From Firmicutes bacterium UBA6132 (GTDB lineage: Bacteria > Bacillota_A > Clostridia > Tissierellales > Sedimentibacteraceae), in NCBI GenBank assembly GCA_002435835.1, contig DIVM01000186.1:1-28758 (forward strand): a stretch of DNA of 28,758 nucleotides, in the 5' to 3' direction. Numbering within the stretch: position 1 is the first letter of the stretch; the number at the start of each line of letters is the position of its first letter. The notes beneath the pieces are model-generated. The model was not told the origin of the DNA, searched no databases, and saw only the letters and a program-made list of their open reading frames with translations. This document shows positions 6,485-13,751 of this stretch, piece by piece. The translations under genes were made by a program, and so were the position numbers.

Positions 6485-7402
6485 TTATTTTACTTCTGAC
6501 CAAGTAGTGATCTCGCCAGTATATATTTTTGTAATATTTTCTGAAATAAAATCAGTTGTAGGGTTTTCTTTGTTTAATATTACTGCTATTCCGTCTAAAG
6601 CTAATACATGACGATTTAACTCTGATTTTTCTTCATCCTTTAATTCTCTTGAGCTCATTCCTATATCATATGTTCCTTCAATAGCTGCTTTAATACCTTG
6701 AGAAGAACCATTTGATTGCATTTCAAATGTTACATTTGGATTAAGCGCTTTGTATGCTTCTTGTAATTTTTCCATTAATGGAGTTACTGAAGTTGAACCT
6801 GCAACTTTAATAGTTCCTGATAAACCCGAAGCTTTATATTCAGTTGGTCCATCTACTGAAGCTATATAATGACTTTTTTCTGCTAATGCCTGACCTTGAG
6901 TTGATTCAGTAAATGCTATAAAATCTTTTACTAAGTCTGATTCAGTTCCTTTAGTAACTAAAAGGAAAGGTCTTGATACTTTATAATCCCCGCTTTTTAC
7001 ATTTTCAATTGTTGCTTCAACACCATCAACTTTAGCTGCTTGAATTCTGTCGCTTACAGAACCAAGAGAAATGTATCCAATACCGTATTTATCTCCTTCA
7101 ACTGCAGTAATAACTTTATCAGTTCCATCAAACTCTAATGCTCCAACAACTAATTTATCTACTTCAGTGTCCCCTTCTTTTACTTTAATTTTCATAAGTT
7201 CATGAAAAGCCCCTCTTGTTCCAGAAGCAGCATCTCTTGCTACTACAGTTATATCAGTTGATGCATCAAAATCAGATGCTGGTTTTTCTGCTACTGGCTG
7301 TTGTGCTGCTGGTTGTTGTGCTTCATCTTTTGCACATCCTACAAATGCTAATGACATAGTTAAAACTGTTGATACTATAGTTAATATTTTTTTTGCTTTC
7401 AT
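6485..7402 (-). CDS. pstS: Circularly permuted PstS-like phosphate-binding lipoprotein
   Basis: 305 residues. A lipoprotein signal (residues 1-23, LAFVGC with Cys23) and a Gln/Pro/Ala-rich linker lead to the part that is normally the second half of PstS: ITVVARDAASGTRGAF (51-66), GIGYISLGS (107-115), VDGVEAT and SRPFLLVTKG, ending HYIASV. After a short linker (about 183-196) comes what is normally the N-terminal half: SGTIKVAGSTSVTPLM (195-210), QSNGSSQGI (229-237), YDIGMSSREL and YTGEITTWSEVK at the stop. All phosphate-contact motifs are present (Arg56, Ser60-Gly61-Thr62, Ser203-Thr204, Ser233/234, Asp246), so the pocket could form. Ribosome site AAGGAGAG. No pstCAB genes are nearby. A possible Pho box lies upstream. 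It acts outside the membrane, delivering phosphate to an importer encoded elsewhere, or sensing it. Confidence 0.9.
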   Translation of the reverse strand: MKAKKILTIVSTVLTMSLAFVGCAKDEAQQPAAQQPVAEKPASDFDASTDITVVARDAASGTRGAFHELMKIKVKEGDTEVDKLVVGALEFDGTDKVITAVEGDKYGIGYISLGSVSDRIQAAKVDGVEATIENVKSGDYKVSRPFLLVTKGTESDLVKDFIAFTESTQGQALAEKSHYIASVDGPTEYKASGLSGTIKVAGSTSVTPLMEKLQEAYKALNPNVTFEMQSNGSSQGIKAAIEGTYDIGMSSRELKDEEKSELNRHVLALDGIAVILNKENPTTDFISENITKIYTGEITTWSEVK

Positions 7403-7475
7403 TTATTGTTCTCTCCTTAAGTGATTTAATCTGTCCTAAATATAAACTATTAAAGTAAAAAAGAAAGCATAGATT

Positions 7476-7492
7476 TGTAACGATTATGTAAA
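7476..7492 (-). promoter_or_regulatory. Possible Pho box upstream of the pstS-like gene
   Basis: Minus strand TTTACA (7487-7492), five bases, GTTACA (7476-7481): two direct repeats with an 11-base period, as in PhoP boxes of Firmicutes. A TATATT -10 candidate is at 7439-7444. The boxes are a little far upstream of it, and only two of the usual four repeats are clear. Confidence 0.45.
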
Positions 7493-7524
7493 GATTTAAA
7501 GTTTATTTGTAAATTAAATTTATT

Positions 7525-7553
7525 GCAAAATAAAAACACCCTTTCGGATGTTT
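7525..7553 (-). terminator. Terminator overlapping the PH-domain gene stop
   Basis: Minus strand AAACATCC, loop GAAA, GGGTGTTT, then TTTATTTT. The stem starts at the stop codon of the PH-domain gene, separating it from the pstS-like gene. Confidence 0.8.
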
Positions 7554-7927
7554 TAGTTTACATGTTCAGCAAGTTCTGCTTGAACTTCATATATGTTTAA
7601 AGATCTATTAAATTGTTTTTGAATTGGCATAGCTAAACCCGATACCCATATTTTAAGTTCAGCATCCAAATCAAAATGACCTGCAGTTTCTATACTAAAA
7701 TGAGTAATTTTACTGTAAGGAATAGAATGATATTCAATCTTTTTTCCTGTAACACCTTGAACATCAATTAATATCAATCTTCTGTTTGTAAATATAAACA
7801 TATCTCTTACTAACTTATATGCTTTATCTATAATTTCGTTGTTAGCCAGCAAATGACCGTAATCTTTTTGTACATTTTCTACATTGCATTCAGATGCATT
7901 TCCCATAATTCCATCAAATAATCCCAT
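7553..7927 (-). CDS. Bacterial PH-domain protein (bPH_1 / YvbH-like family)
   Basis: 124 residues, almost entirely one pleckstrin-homology-like fold of the bacterial type (Pfam bPH_1). Features seen: an N-terminal MGLFDGIMGNAS lead, the FIFTNRRLILIDVQGVTGKKIEYHSIPYSKI block (about 50-80) characteristic of the family, and a short C-terminal helix (YEVQAELAEHV). No signal peptide or membrane helix, so it is cytosolic. The cellular role of this family is poorly known. Ribosome site AAGGAGG. It follows the membrane protein at 7986-8714 by 58 bases on the same strand and may share its transcript. It ends in its own terminator. Confidence 0.88.
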   Translation of the reverse strand: MGLFDGIMGNASECNVENVQKDYGHLLANNEIIDKAYKLVRDMFIFTNRRLILIDVQGVTGKKIEYHSIPYSKITHFSIETAGHFDLDAELKIWVSGLAMPIQKQFNRSLNIYEVQAELAEHVN

Positions 7928-7985
7928 AGTAATCCTCCTTCATTTATTATATTATTTACTAATTTAAAATATTATAACATAACTT

Positions 7986-8714
7986 CTAATTTAATTCATT
8001 AATACAAAACGGATTTTTCTTTATTGCTAAAGCATAAAGAAATGGATATTCTTTGTGCAAATATTTTAAATAATTGACCCACTCGCTTATCATTGCTGTG
8101 TATGCTCTTAATATATCACTTGAAATATGAGTTATATCATCTACGCTAAGACTACTAAAATGATCCCTTGAACGCAGTTCGTCACCTACATGAAATACAG
8201 CCCAAATCATATCAGTAAATGAATCATGTTCAAGTAAATTAGAATTTTCAAGCATATTAATCATAAATGTTTTATTATCAGCCATTAATTTTGCAAGACT
8301 TTGTAGTTTTTCAGGATCAGCATACATTTCAAATTTGCATTCATTAACTAACTTTTTAATTTCACTTTCCTTTTTATTAGTTATATCATTGATTTTCAAT
8401 ATGTTACAGCAACTTAAATGATTTTTGTTAAATTTAGAAAATTCAAATAACATTTCGGTTCCTGATTCAATAAAAAATGTACTTATAATTACATTAATTT
8501 TCTTTAACTTTTTACGCATTTCCATAATATTTAACAACCTGTTTATTATTAAAGATACTAACAAAACTGATATTGGGACAAATGCTAAGTCCTGAAGCAT
8601 ATAAAACACTGTAGTTTTAGCATCATGATACATCAAATATTGTATGTAATAAATTAATGCAGATGAAAATGTTAATATAACTACTAATATAATATTATTT
8701 TTTTGATTATTAAT
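7986..8714 (-). CDS. Uncharacterised two-helix membrane protein, apparent AUU start
   Basis: No family name recognised. From ATT at 8714 the frame gives 242 residues: a first membrane helix (about 7-24, IILVVILTFSSALIYYI), a short YHDAKTTVFYMLQDLAF loop, a second helix (about 44-60), then a Lys-rich turn and a helical cytosolic domain with cysteines and many charged residues. The YHDA...FY.LQDLAF.P segment recalls a family of clostridial hypothetical proteins that also have two N-terminal helices. Start: AGGAGG at 8721-8726 sits six bases before ATT. An in-frame stop at 8733-8735 leaves no ATG, GTG or TTG between it and the ATT. The next candidates, TTG 8636 and ATG 8633, lack a ribosome site and would delete the first helix. 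Confidence 0.65.
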   Translation of the reverse strand: MNNQKNNIILVVILTFSSALIYYIQYLMYHDAKTTVFYMLQDLAFVPISVLLVSLIINRLLNIMEMRKKLKKINVIISTFFIESGTEMLFEFSKFNKNHLSCCNILKINDITNKKESEIKKLVNECKFEMYADPEKLQSLAKLMADNKTFMINMLENSNLLEHDSFTDMIWAVFHVGDELRSRDHFSSLSVDDITHISSDILRAYTAMISEWVNYLKYLHKEYPFLYALAIKKNPFCINELN

Positions 8715-8797
8715 GGTAACCCTCCTATAAATCTATTTCAATATATAATAATTGCTTATTAAATATTTTTCAATATATTTTTATAATAGTTATTATC

Positions 8798-8830
8798 GCA
8801 AAGGATTCTTGCTACAGTTCAGGATGACAG
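8798..8830. repeat. Possible fragment of a dispersed intergenic repeat
   Basis: GCAAAGGATTCTTGCTACAG followed by TTCAGGATGACAG is clearly less AT-rich than its surroundings and resembles the GGATyCTTCG...TCAGGATGACA type of small repeats scattered in many bacterial genomes. Only one copy is in the window. Confidence 0.3.
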
Positions 8831-8878
8831 TCATTAATATCGTATAAAAATAAATATTATAAATAAAAATAATACTTA

Positions 8879-8907
8879 TTGACAACTAATTATTTATATG
8901 TTATATT
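8879..8907 (+). promoter_or_regulatory. Promoter of the cold-shock gene
   Basis: TTGACA (8879-8884), a 17-base spacer and TATATT (8902-8907). The predicted start near 8914 leaves a leader of about 147 bases, in line with the long temperature-responsive leaders of csp genes. The rest of the 8715-9060 gap is AT-rich and holds the repeat fragment at 8798 and the upstream region of the minus-strand gene. Confidence 0.7.
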
Positions 8908-9060
8908 TAGTAAGTATTACAGATGTATATATAGATTTCACATGTTTTTAGAGATTATATAAGCTGTCCGTTATATAATTTGTAAAAATATGTGAATTTT
9001 TTTTACTCTAATTATGGTGTATGTAATATAAAATAAAATATAAAAAATAGGAGGTACCTC

Positions 9061-9261
9061 ATGAATAAAGGTACAGTTAAATGGTTTAACGCAGAAAAAG
9101 GATTTGGATTTATATCAAGAGATAACGGAGATGACGTATTCGTACATTTCTCAGCTATCCAAGGAAACGGATTCAAATCATTAGAAGAAGGTCAGGCAGT
9201 TAGCTTTGATATTACTCAAGGCCAAAGAGGCGACCAAGCTACTAACGTAAATAGAATATAA
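9061..9261 (+). CDS. cspA: Cold-shock protein, CspA family
   Basis: 66 residues, the normal length for a single cold-shock domain. It is an OB-fold that binds single-stranded RNA and DNA and melts mRNA structure in the cytosol. RNP1 KGFGFI (about 13-18) and RNP2 VFVHF (26-30) are intact, as are the opening [14 protein letters not shown] and the closing QGPQA-like segment (here QRGDQATNV). Ribosome site AGGAGGT; it sits in a perfect palindrome GAGGTACCTC (9051-9060) abutting the ATG. The gene is monocistronic, with a terminator 20 bases downstream. Codons such as GGA, AAC and GAC suggest high expression compared with neighbours. Confidence 0.98.
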   Translation: MNKGTVKWFNAEKGFGFISRDNGDDVFVHFSAIQGNGFKSLEEGQAVSFDITQGQRGDQATNVNRI

Positions 9262-9280
9262 TTTATAATTATAGCTAATT

Positions 9281-9310
9281 AAAACGGAAATAATATTTCC
9301 GTTTTTTATT
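9281..9310 (+). terminator. Terminator of the cold-shock gene
   Basis: AAAACGGAAAT (9281-9291) pairs with ATTTCCGTTTT (9295-9305), then TTATTTTTTT. The stem is 11 pairs. Confidence 0.85.
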
Positions 9311-9318
9311 TTTTTGTA

Positions 9319-9362
9319 TAAAAACAGACGTAAGATTTTAATAATTTTACGTCTGTTTTTTT
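9319..9362 (-). terminator. Terminator of the CODH-like gene, usable on both strands
   Basis: AAAACAGACGTAA (9321-9333) pairs with TTACGTCTGTTTT (9347-9359) around an AT-rich loop, with T-runs on both strands. It stands between the converging cold-shock and CODH-like genes. Confidence 0.85.
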
Positions 9363-9376
9363 ATTACTATTTAATT

Positions 9377-11290
9377 TTATTTTAGACCCATTTTTTGTCT
9401 TTTCTTAATTATATGAGCTTCCATATCTATTGCTGCTTGAACAGGGTCATCACCTAATGCAACTTTACCTCCAGTTAAACTTTCAACATCTTCAGTTAAA
9501 AGTTTTACAAGTTTTGGAGCACCTGTAACAAATGGTGTAGGAGATAAATGTGTGTAACATCCATAAGCTACCGCAAATAATCCATCTATAGTAGCCTTTT
9601 GTTCCATCCATTCTGGCGCAGTTACTGCTATAGGTAAATCAGAAATATCTGCATCTAAATGGTCTGCTAATGCAGTTACTAACATAGATATTCTTCCTGT
9701 ATCAGTACAAGTACCAAAACTTAATACAGGTGGAATTCCCAATGCTTTACAAACTGCTTTTAAACCATCACCTGCTAATTCCTGAGCATCAAGGTTGCAC
9801 ATACCAGCAACTTCTAAGCCATGGTTACCGCAACCACCAGCTACAACAAGTATATCTCTTTTAATTAATTCTTTTGTAATATTTACCGTATTCCAGTCAT
9901 GAGGACCATTTCTTAATGTAGCACAGTTTGCTAAAGCTACAATACCTTTTATTTGTCCTTTTACTATTACATCCACTAAAACATTTAAATCATTCCCTAT
10001 TGCACCTAAAACTGCTTCTGTAGAAAAACCTGCTATAGCTTTTGTTACTTTTTTAGGAACCATCGGCTTAATATTACCATGTCTTTTTTTGAAGTTTTCT
10101 ATAGCTATGTCGATACAATTTTCTGCCATTTCATCTGCTTTAGCAGGATAATATGGCATTTTATGTTCTGTACCTGGAACTCCTATAATTGTGCTTACGC
10201 TTACTAAAGCAATTTGATATTTTTCTGCATATTGATCAATATCCGGTGGAGAACAGTTTTCTTCCATTACTAATGCATCCACTGTTCCTGTAGCAAGGAA
10301 AGGTTCTATTGCAAGCCAGTTACCCATTAAACCAACAAATACATCATCAACTTCAAATCTTTGTAAAAGCTCTTGACCAGTTTCAATTGAACCAACTATA
10401 TGAATTCCTTTTGCTCCTGCTTTCTTAGCTCTCTCTTGATATTCTTGCAATTTAGCTTTTTGTAAAGTTGCAACTCCAATCCAAGGCTGATGACCATTAA
10501 ATGCTATATTAACATAATCAGGATCCATTATTCCTAAATCAACATCAACAACGTGAGGTGTAGGAGTTCCGAATAAAATATCCTGAGTCATTTCAAGACC
10601 AATTTGAGCCGTATAAATAGTTGATAATCCTAAACGAAGTGCTTTTTTTGCTAATGACACATAATCTCCATCAACGTTAGTTAAACAGCTCGCTATAGCA
10701 TTTTCCGAATCATGTTGAACACCTGTTGGATAAATATTCAAATCTCTCCAAATTTGCTTTCTTTTCCTTGGTGCAAAAGCTTCAACCATAACACTTTCAC
10801 AATCAGGATTTGTTTTCATTTCTTTATCTAAAAGTTCAGCAAGTTGTATTGCCATTTGATTTACATCTTGATTAGAGTTAATTCCGGTTTTTTCACACAT
10901 CCATTTTAATTTTTCTACGTCTTTAATTTGAAATGGTGTCTTTCCTTCGCCTGTAGCTTTTAAAGTTCTAAAAGCTTCATAAGCATGATGAGCATATGTA
11001 GCAGCACCCATTATATTTCTCATTAAAAGATTACGCATTGCCATTGCATCAGGACCTATTCCACAAACACCTTTTGTTGCACCTGTTTTCTCGCTTATTC
11101 TACAAGGTCCTTGAGTACAAAGTTGGCAGCTTAATCCCTGAAGACAAAATGTACAGCGTATTTTTTCTTGGTCAGGCCATCTTGAAAATACACTTGATAG
11201 CCCATCTTCTTTTATTCTTTTTAACATTTCTTCAACAGAATCGTGATAACTTACACGGCCTTCCATTCTTTCTAAAACTTTTTCAGACAT
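9377..11290 (-). CDS. CODH-family (CooS-like) iron-sulfur protein lacking one C-cluster cysteine
   Basis: 637 residues, the length of a monofunctional Ni-CODH. B-cluster Cys55, Cys58, Cys63 and Cys76 are present. The D-cluster position has a CxxC (Cys46, Cys49), and Ser54 replaces the second Cys of the CX7C type. C-cluster ligands: His267 (NGHQPW), Cys346 (EENCSPP), Cys456 (LANCATL), Cys487 (AGGCGN) and Cys528 (FGTCTD) align with the usual His and four Cys. The fifth Cys, normally in GICCTGNE, is absent: the segment reads GSIETGQE (300-307) with Glu303. Such deviant proteins include CooS-V of Carboxydothermus hydrogenoformans, reported to hold an Fe-S-O hybrid cluster, to lack CO activity and to react slowly with hydroxylamine. 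A similar redox or stress role is inferred. Start: ATG 11290 follows GGAGGG; the longer frame to 11332 has no ribosome site. No cooC or ACS genes adjoin. Confidence 0.92.
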   Translation of the reverse strand: MSEKVLERMEGRVSYHDSVEEMLKRIKEDGLSSVFSRWPDQEKIRCTFCLQGLSCQLCTQGPCRISEKTGATKGVCGIGPDAMAMRNLLMRNIMGAATYAHHAYEAFRTLKATGEGKTPFQIKDVEKLKWMCEKTGINSNQDVNQMAIQLAELLDKEMKTNPDCESVMVEAFAPRKRKQIWRDLNIYPTGVQHDSENAIASCLTNVDGDYVSLAKKALRLGLSTIYTAQIGLEMTQDILFGTPTPHVVDVDLGIMDPDYVNIAFNGHQPWIGVATLQKAKLQEYQERAKKAGAKGIHIVGSIETGQELLQRFEVDDVFVGLMGNWLAIEPFLATGTVDALVMEENCSPPDIDQYAEKYQIALVSVSTIIGVPGTEHKMPYYPAKADEMAENCIDIAIENFKKRHGNIKPMVPKKVTKAIAGFSTEAVLGAIGNDLNVLVDVIVKGQIKGIVALANCATLRNGPHDWNTVNITKELIKRDILVVAGGCGNHGLEVAGMCNLDAQELAGDGLKAVCKALGIPPVLSFGTCTDTGRISMLVTALADHLDADISDLPIAVTAPEWMEQKATIDGLFAVAYGCYTHLSPTPFVTGAPKLVKLLTEDVESLTGGKVALGDDPVQAAIDMEAHIIKKRQKMGLK

Positions 11291-11368
11291 ATTACCCTCC
11301 ATGATAAAATTATTCATAAATATTATTGACAATTTAAAATATAAAATTCTTAAATATGGAATTTTTAT

Positions 11369-11394
11369 ATTTAAATTAATTAATTAATTTAAAT
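11369..11394. repeat. Perfect 26-bp AT-only palindrome
   Basis: The sequence is ATTTAAATTAATT followed by its exact reverse complement, centred in the gap upstream of the CODH-like gene. It may be an operator or a flexible AT-rich element. In such an AT-rich genome chance is possible, although 26 exact bases is long. Confidence 0.45.
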
Positions 11395-11401
11395 TAAATT
11401 T

Positions 11402-11426
11402 AAAAGGTTCACACAAAGTGAACCTC
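11402..11426 (-). terminator. Terminator of the manganese catalase gene
   Basis: Minus strand AGGTTCAC, loop TTTGT, GTGAACCT, then TTTAAATTT. It starts ten bases after the catalase stop, so the CODH-like gene probably needs its own promoter or read-through. Confidence 0.75.
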
Positions 11427-11435
11427 AAACATAAA

Positions 11436-12116
11436 TTATTTTTTGGGTGATGGATCTGTAAACCTTGGTGGTGTAGGATTATTAGCATTGAAATATTGTC
11501 CACCTGGTGAAGATAAATTGAAATAAAGTTTAGAATCAGCTGTAATTCCCCAATCCTTTAATGAACCTGTATCTTGAAGTTTATTAAATGCTTCTCTGAA
11601 CATTGTATTGTGAGCTTCTTCTCTGTTTAATAAAAAATCAATAGTATCTCTAACACCTTTATCATTAATTTGCCTGTGTAAATACTCATAAACGACTTTA
11701 GCTCTTTGTTCAGCAGCTATATTTGATAATATATCTGCTGCTAAATCTCCAGTTTCTTCTATATATGCTGCAGTCCACAAATATCCTGAAGCATTAGATA
11801 ACGCAGGAGTTAAACCTGTTGAAACATGAGCTTGAATATTGCCTATAGTTGCATTTTGAGCATCAAGATAATGGCCATTTAACATATTAACTGTTGTAGC
11901 TACCATTTCCATATGGCTTAATTCTTCAGCAGCTATATCCATAAATAAGTCTTTAATTTCCTTATCTTTTATTCTTTGTGCTTGAGAAAGATATTGTAAT
12001 GCAGCTTTTAATTCTCCATGAGGACCACCAAGCTGTTCTTGCATCATTGTTGCGTAATTAGGATTGGGTTTATCTACCCTAACTTCATAAAGCATTTTTT
12101 TATCATGAAAAAACAT
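11436..12116 (-). CDS. Manganese catalase
   Basis: 226 residues of the non-haem di-manganese catalase family, which converts hydrogen peroxide to water and oxygen in the cytosol. It is a ferritin-like four-helix bundle. All five metal ligands align: Glu35 (GPHGELKAA), Glu65 and His68 (AAEELSHMEM), Glu136 (IAAEQRAK) and His169 (NREEAHNTMF). The C-terminal tail with PGGQYFNANNP and PPRF is typical of clostridial members, several of which are spore-coat associated (CotJC-like), so a spore role is possible; the cotJA/cotJB genes are not here. Ribosome site AAAGGAG, ATG at 12116. It lies just upstream of the CODH-like gene on the same strand, suggesting linked oxidative or nitrosative stress defence. 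Confidence 0.95.
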   Translation of the reverse strand: MFFHDKKMLYEVRVDKPNPNYATMMQEQLGGPHGELKAALQYLSQAQRIKDKEIKDLFMDIAAEELSHMEMVATTVNMLNGHYLDAQNATIGNIQAHVSTGLTPALSNASGYLWTAAYIEETGDLAADILSNIAAEQRAKVVYEYLHRQINDKGVRDTIDFLLNREEAHNTMFREAFNKLQDTGSLKDWGITADSKLYFNLSSPGGQYFNANNPTPPRFTDPSPKK

Positions 12117-12192
12117 ATAAATTCTCCTTTAGCATTTTATTTATATTTATAGTTTTTCAATGATTCTAAAAAATATGCGCTTTTTAAAAACA

Positions 12193-12222
12193 TAAAAAAA
12201 GATAAGTTTGATTACTTATCTT
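12193..12222 (-). terminator. Terminator of the lac-gal operon
   Basis: Minus strand AAGATAAGT, loop AATCAA, ACTTATCTT, then TTTTT. It begins four bases after the galT stop. Confidence 0.88.
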
Positions 12223-12225
12223 ATA

Positions 12226-13728
12226 TTATTTAATAATTGTATTTATAAATTTTGTAAATGCTTTTTTTCCTTGCTTATTATCTTTGAAAATCCCTGCATC
12301 TTTTAATACGTTTAAAAAAACTTCTGCTACTTCATTATTTAATATACTGTTTATGTTATCAAATGTAAAATTATATTTTTCCATTAGCATTTTTGACCAA
12401 ATATAGTGTTTGTTTAACTGGTCACTATTTTTTACAGAATTAATATCATTATTTATTAAATGTAATTTTAATAATTCTATTTCTTTTTTTAACCTTGAAG
12501 GCAGAACTGCTAATCCCATAACTTCAATTAAACCAATGTTTTCTTTTTTTATGTGATGGTATTCTTCTCTTGGGTGAAATATTCCATATGGTTTTTTCTC
12601 TGTTGTTCTGTTGTTTCTTAAAACAAGGTCAAGTTCATAGAACCCATTTCTATACCTGCATATAGGTGTTATAGTATTATGTTCTTCATCATTTGTATGT
12701 GACAACACTAATACTTCTTCATCCGAATAATTTTTCCATTTTAAAAATATTTCGTATGCTGTTTCCTCAAGATTGTCAACATTTTTTCCTTTAAGCCTAA
12801 TAACACTCATTGGCCATTTTAAAGTGCAAACTTCCACATCATTTTTTAGCCATACATGATTTTCTTCTTTTGCCCTGTCCATGGCAAAAGAGTAATTTCC
12901 TCCCTGAAAGTGATCATGGGAAAGAATTGATCCACCTACAATTGGCAAATCAGCATTGGAACCTAAAAAATAATGAGGAAATTTCTGAACAAATCCCAAT
13001 AGTCTTTTAAATGTCATTTTAGTAATTTTCATTGGTACATGATTTTCTTTAAAAACTATACAATGTTCATTATAATAGACATATGGTGAATATTGAAAAT
13101 ACCATTGTTCATCTGCTAAATCAATACTTATTACCCTGTGATTCCCTCTTGCAGGGTGGTTTATTCTTCCTGGATACCCTTCATTTTCTTTGCAAAGTTG
13201 GCATTTAGGATAATTAGACGATACAGTATTCCTACCTTTTGCAATAGCTCTAGGATCCTTTTCAGGTTTTGATAAATTAATGGTTATATCTAAATTTCCA
13301 TATTGCGTTTCATATTTCCATCTTATGTCCTTAGTAATTCTATTTTCCCTTATATAATTTGTGTTTTTTGAAAATTCATAAAAATAATCAGTAGAATCTA
13401 TTGGAGAATTTTTATAATGATTATAAAATTCTTGTTCTATTTCTGAAGGCATTTTAATTAACTGTGATATTAATTTTGTATCGAATAAATCCAATAAATC
13501 TATGCTATCATTTTCAACTAAGTTGTTTAATACTGCCCACTCTTTAATATTTTCAAGAATATTGTCTAAAGTTCTTTCTTCTTTCTTATGCTTAATATCT
13601 TTAAAATCATCAAGATGCAAAACTTCTAAAAGTTTGTTTATTGCATATATTTTATCCCGTTTATCTATTAAGTTTTTTTTAACGGCGTAATCTACTAAAT
13701 CATTTATTTCATCATAAATATTTATCAT
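12226..13728 (-). CDS. galT: Galactose-1-phosphate uridylyltransferase, Firmicutes type (GalT class II)
   Basis: 500 residues, the length of the long Gram-positive GalT type. The cytosolic enzyme exchanges galactose-1-phosphate with UDP-glucose to give UDP-galactose and glucose-1-phosphate (Leloir pathway). The N-terminal part carries GRNTVSSNYPKCQLCKENEGYPGR, and the HIT-like active site is GGSILSHDHFQGG, with the nucleophilic His in HDH. The C-terminal part has IEVMGLAVLPSRLKKEI, conserved in the family. Ribosome site AGGGGAT before ATG 13728. It is the last gene of the operon, 24 bases after the ABC ATPase. No galE is present in the window, so UDP-galactose must be recycled by an epimerase encoded elsewhere. 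Confidence 0.95.
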   Translation of the reverse strand: MINIYDEINDLVDYAVKKNLIDKRDKIYAINKLLEVLHLDDFKDIKHKKEERTLDNILENIKEWAVLNNLVENDSIDLLDLFDTKLISQLIKMPSEIEQEFYNHYKNSPIDSTDYFYEFSKNTNYIRENRITKDIRWKYETQYGNLDITINLSKPEKDPRAIAKGRNTVSSNYPKCQLCKENEGYPGRINHPARGNHRVISIDLADEQWYFQYSPYVYYNEHCIVFKENHVPMKITKMTFKRLLGFVQKFPHYFLGSNADLPIVGGSILSHDHFQGGNYSFAMDRAKEENHVWLKNDVEVCTLKWPMSVIRLKGKNVDNLEETAYEIFLKWKNYSDEEVLVLSHTNDEEHNTITPICRYRNGFYELDLVLRNNRTTEKKPYGIFHPREEYHHIKKENIGLIEVMGLAVLPSRLKKEIELLKLHLINNDINSVKNSDQLNKHYIWSKMLMEKYNFTFDNINSILNNEVAEVFLNVLKDAGIFKDNKQGKKAFTKFINTIIK

Positions 13729-13751
13729 ATAATCCCCTATTAGATTATTTA

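Noticed and set aside
9051..9060. Hairpin in GAGGTACCTC masking the csp ribosome site
   Set aside because: A palindrome with no loop cannot fold on itself; it may only matter in a larger leader structure that I cannot compute.
11291..11332. Longer start for the CODH-like protein
   Set aside because: The extra 14 residues have no ribosome site and no counterpart in the family; ATG 11290 follows GGAGGG.
9377..12116. CO dehydrogenase/acetyl-CoA synthase or CO-oxidising locus
   Set aside because: A C-cluster cysteine is missing and no cooC, cooF, acsB or hydrogenase genes are nearby.
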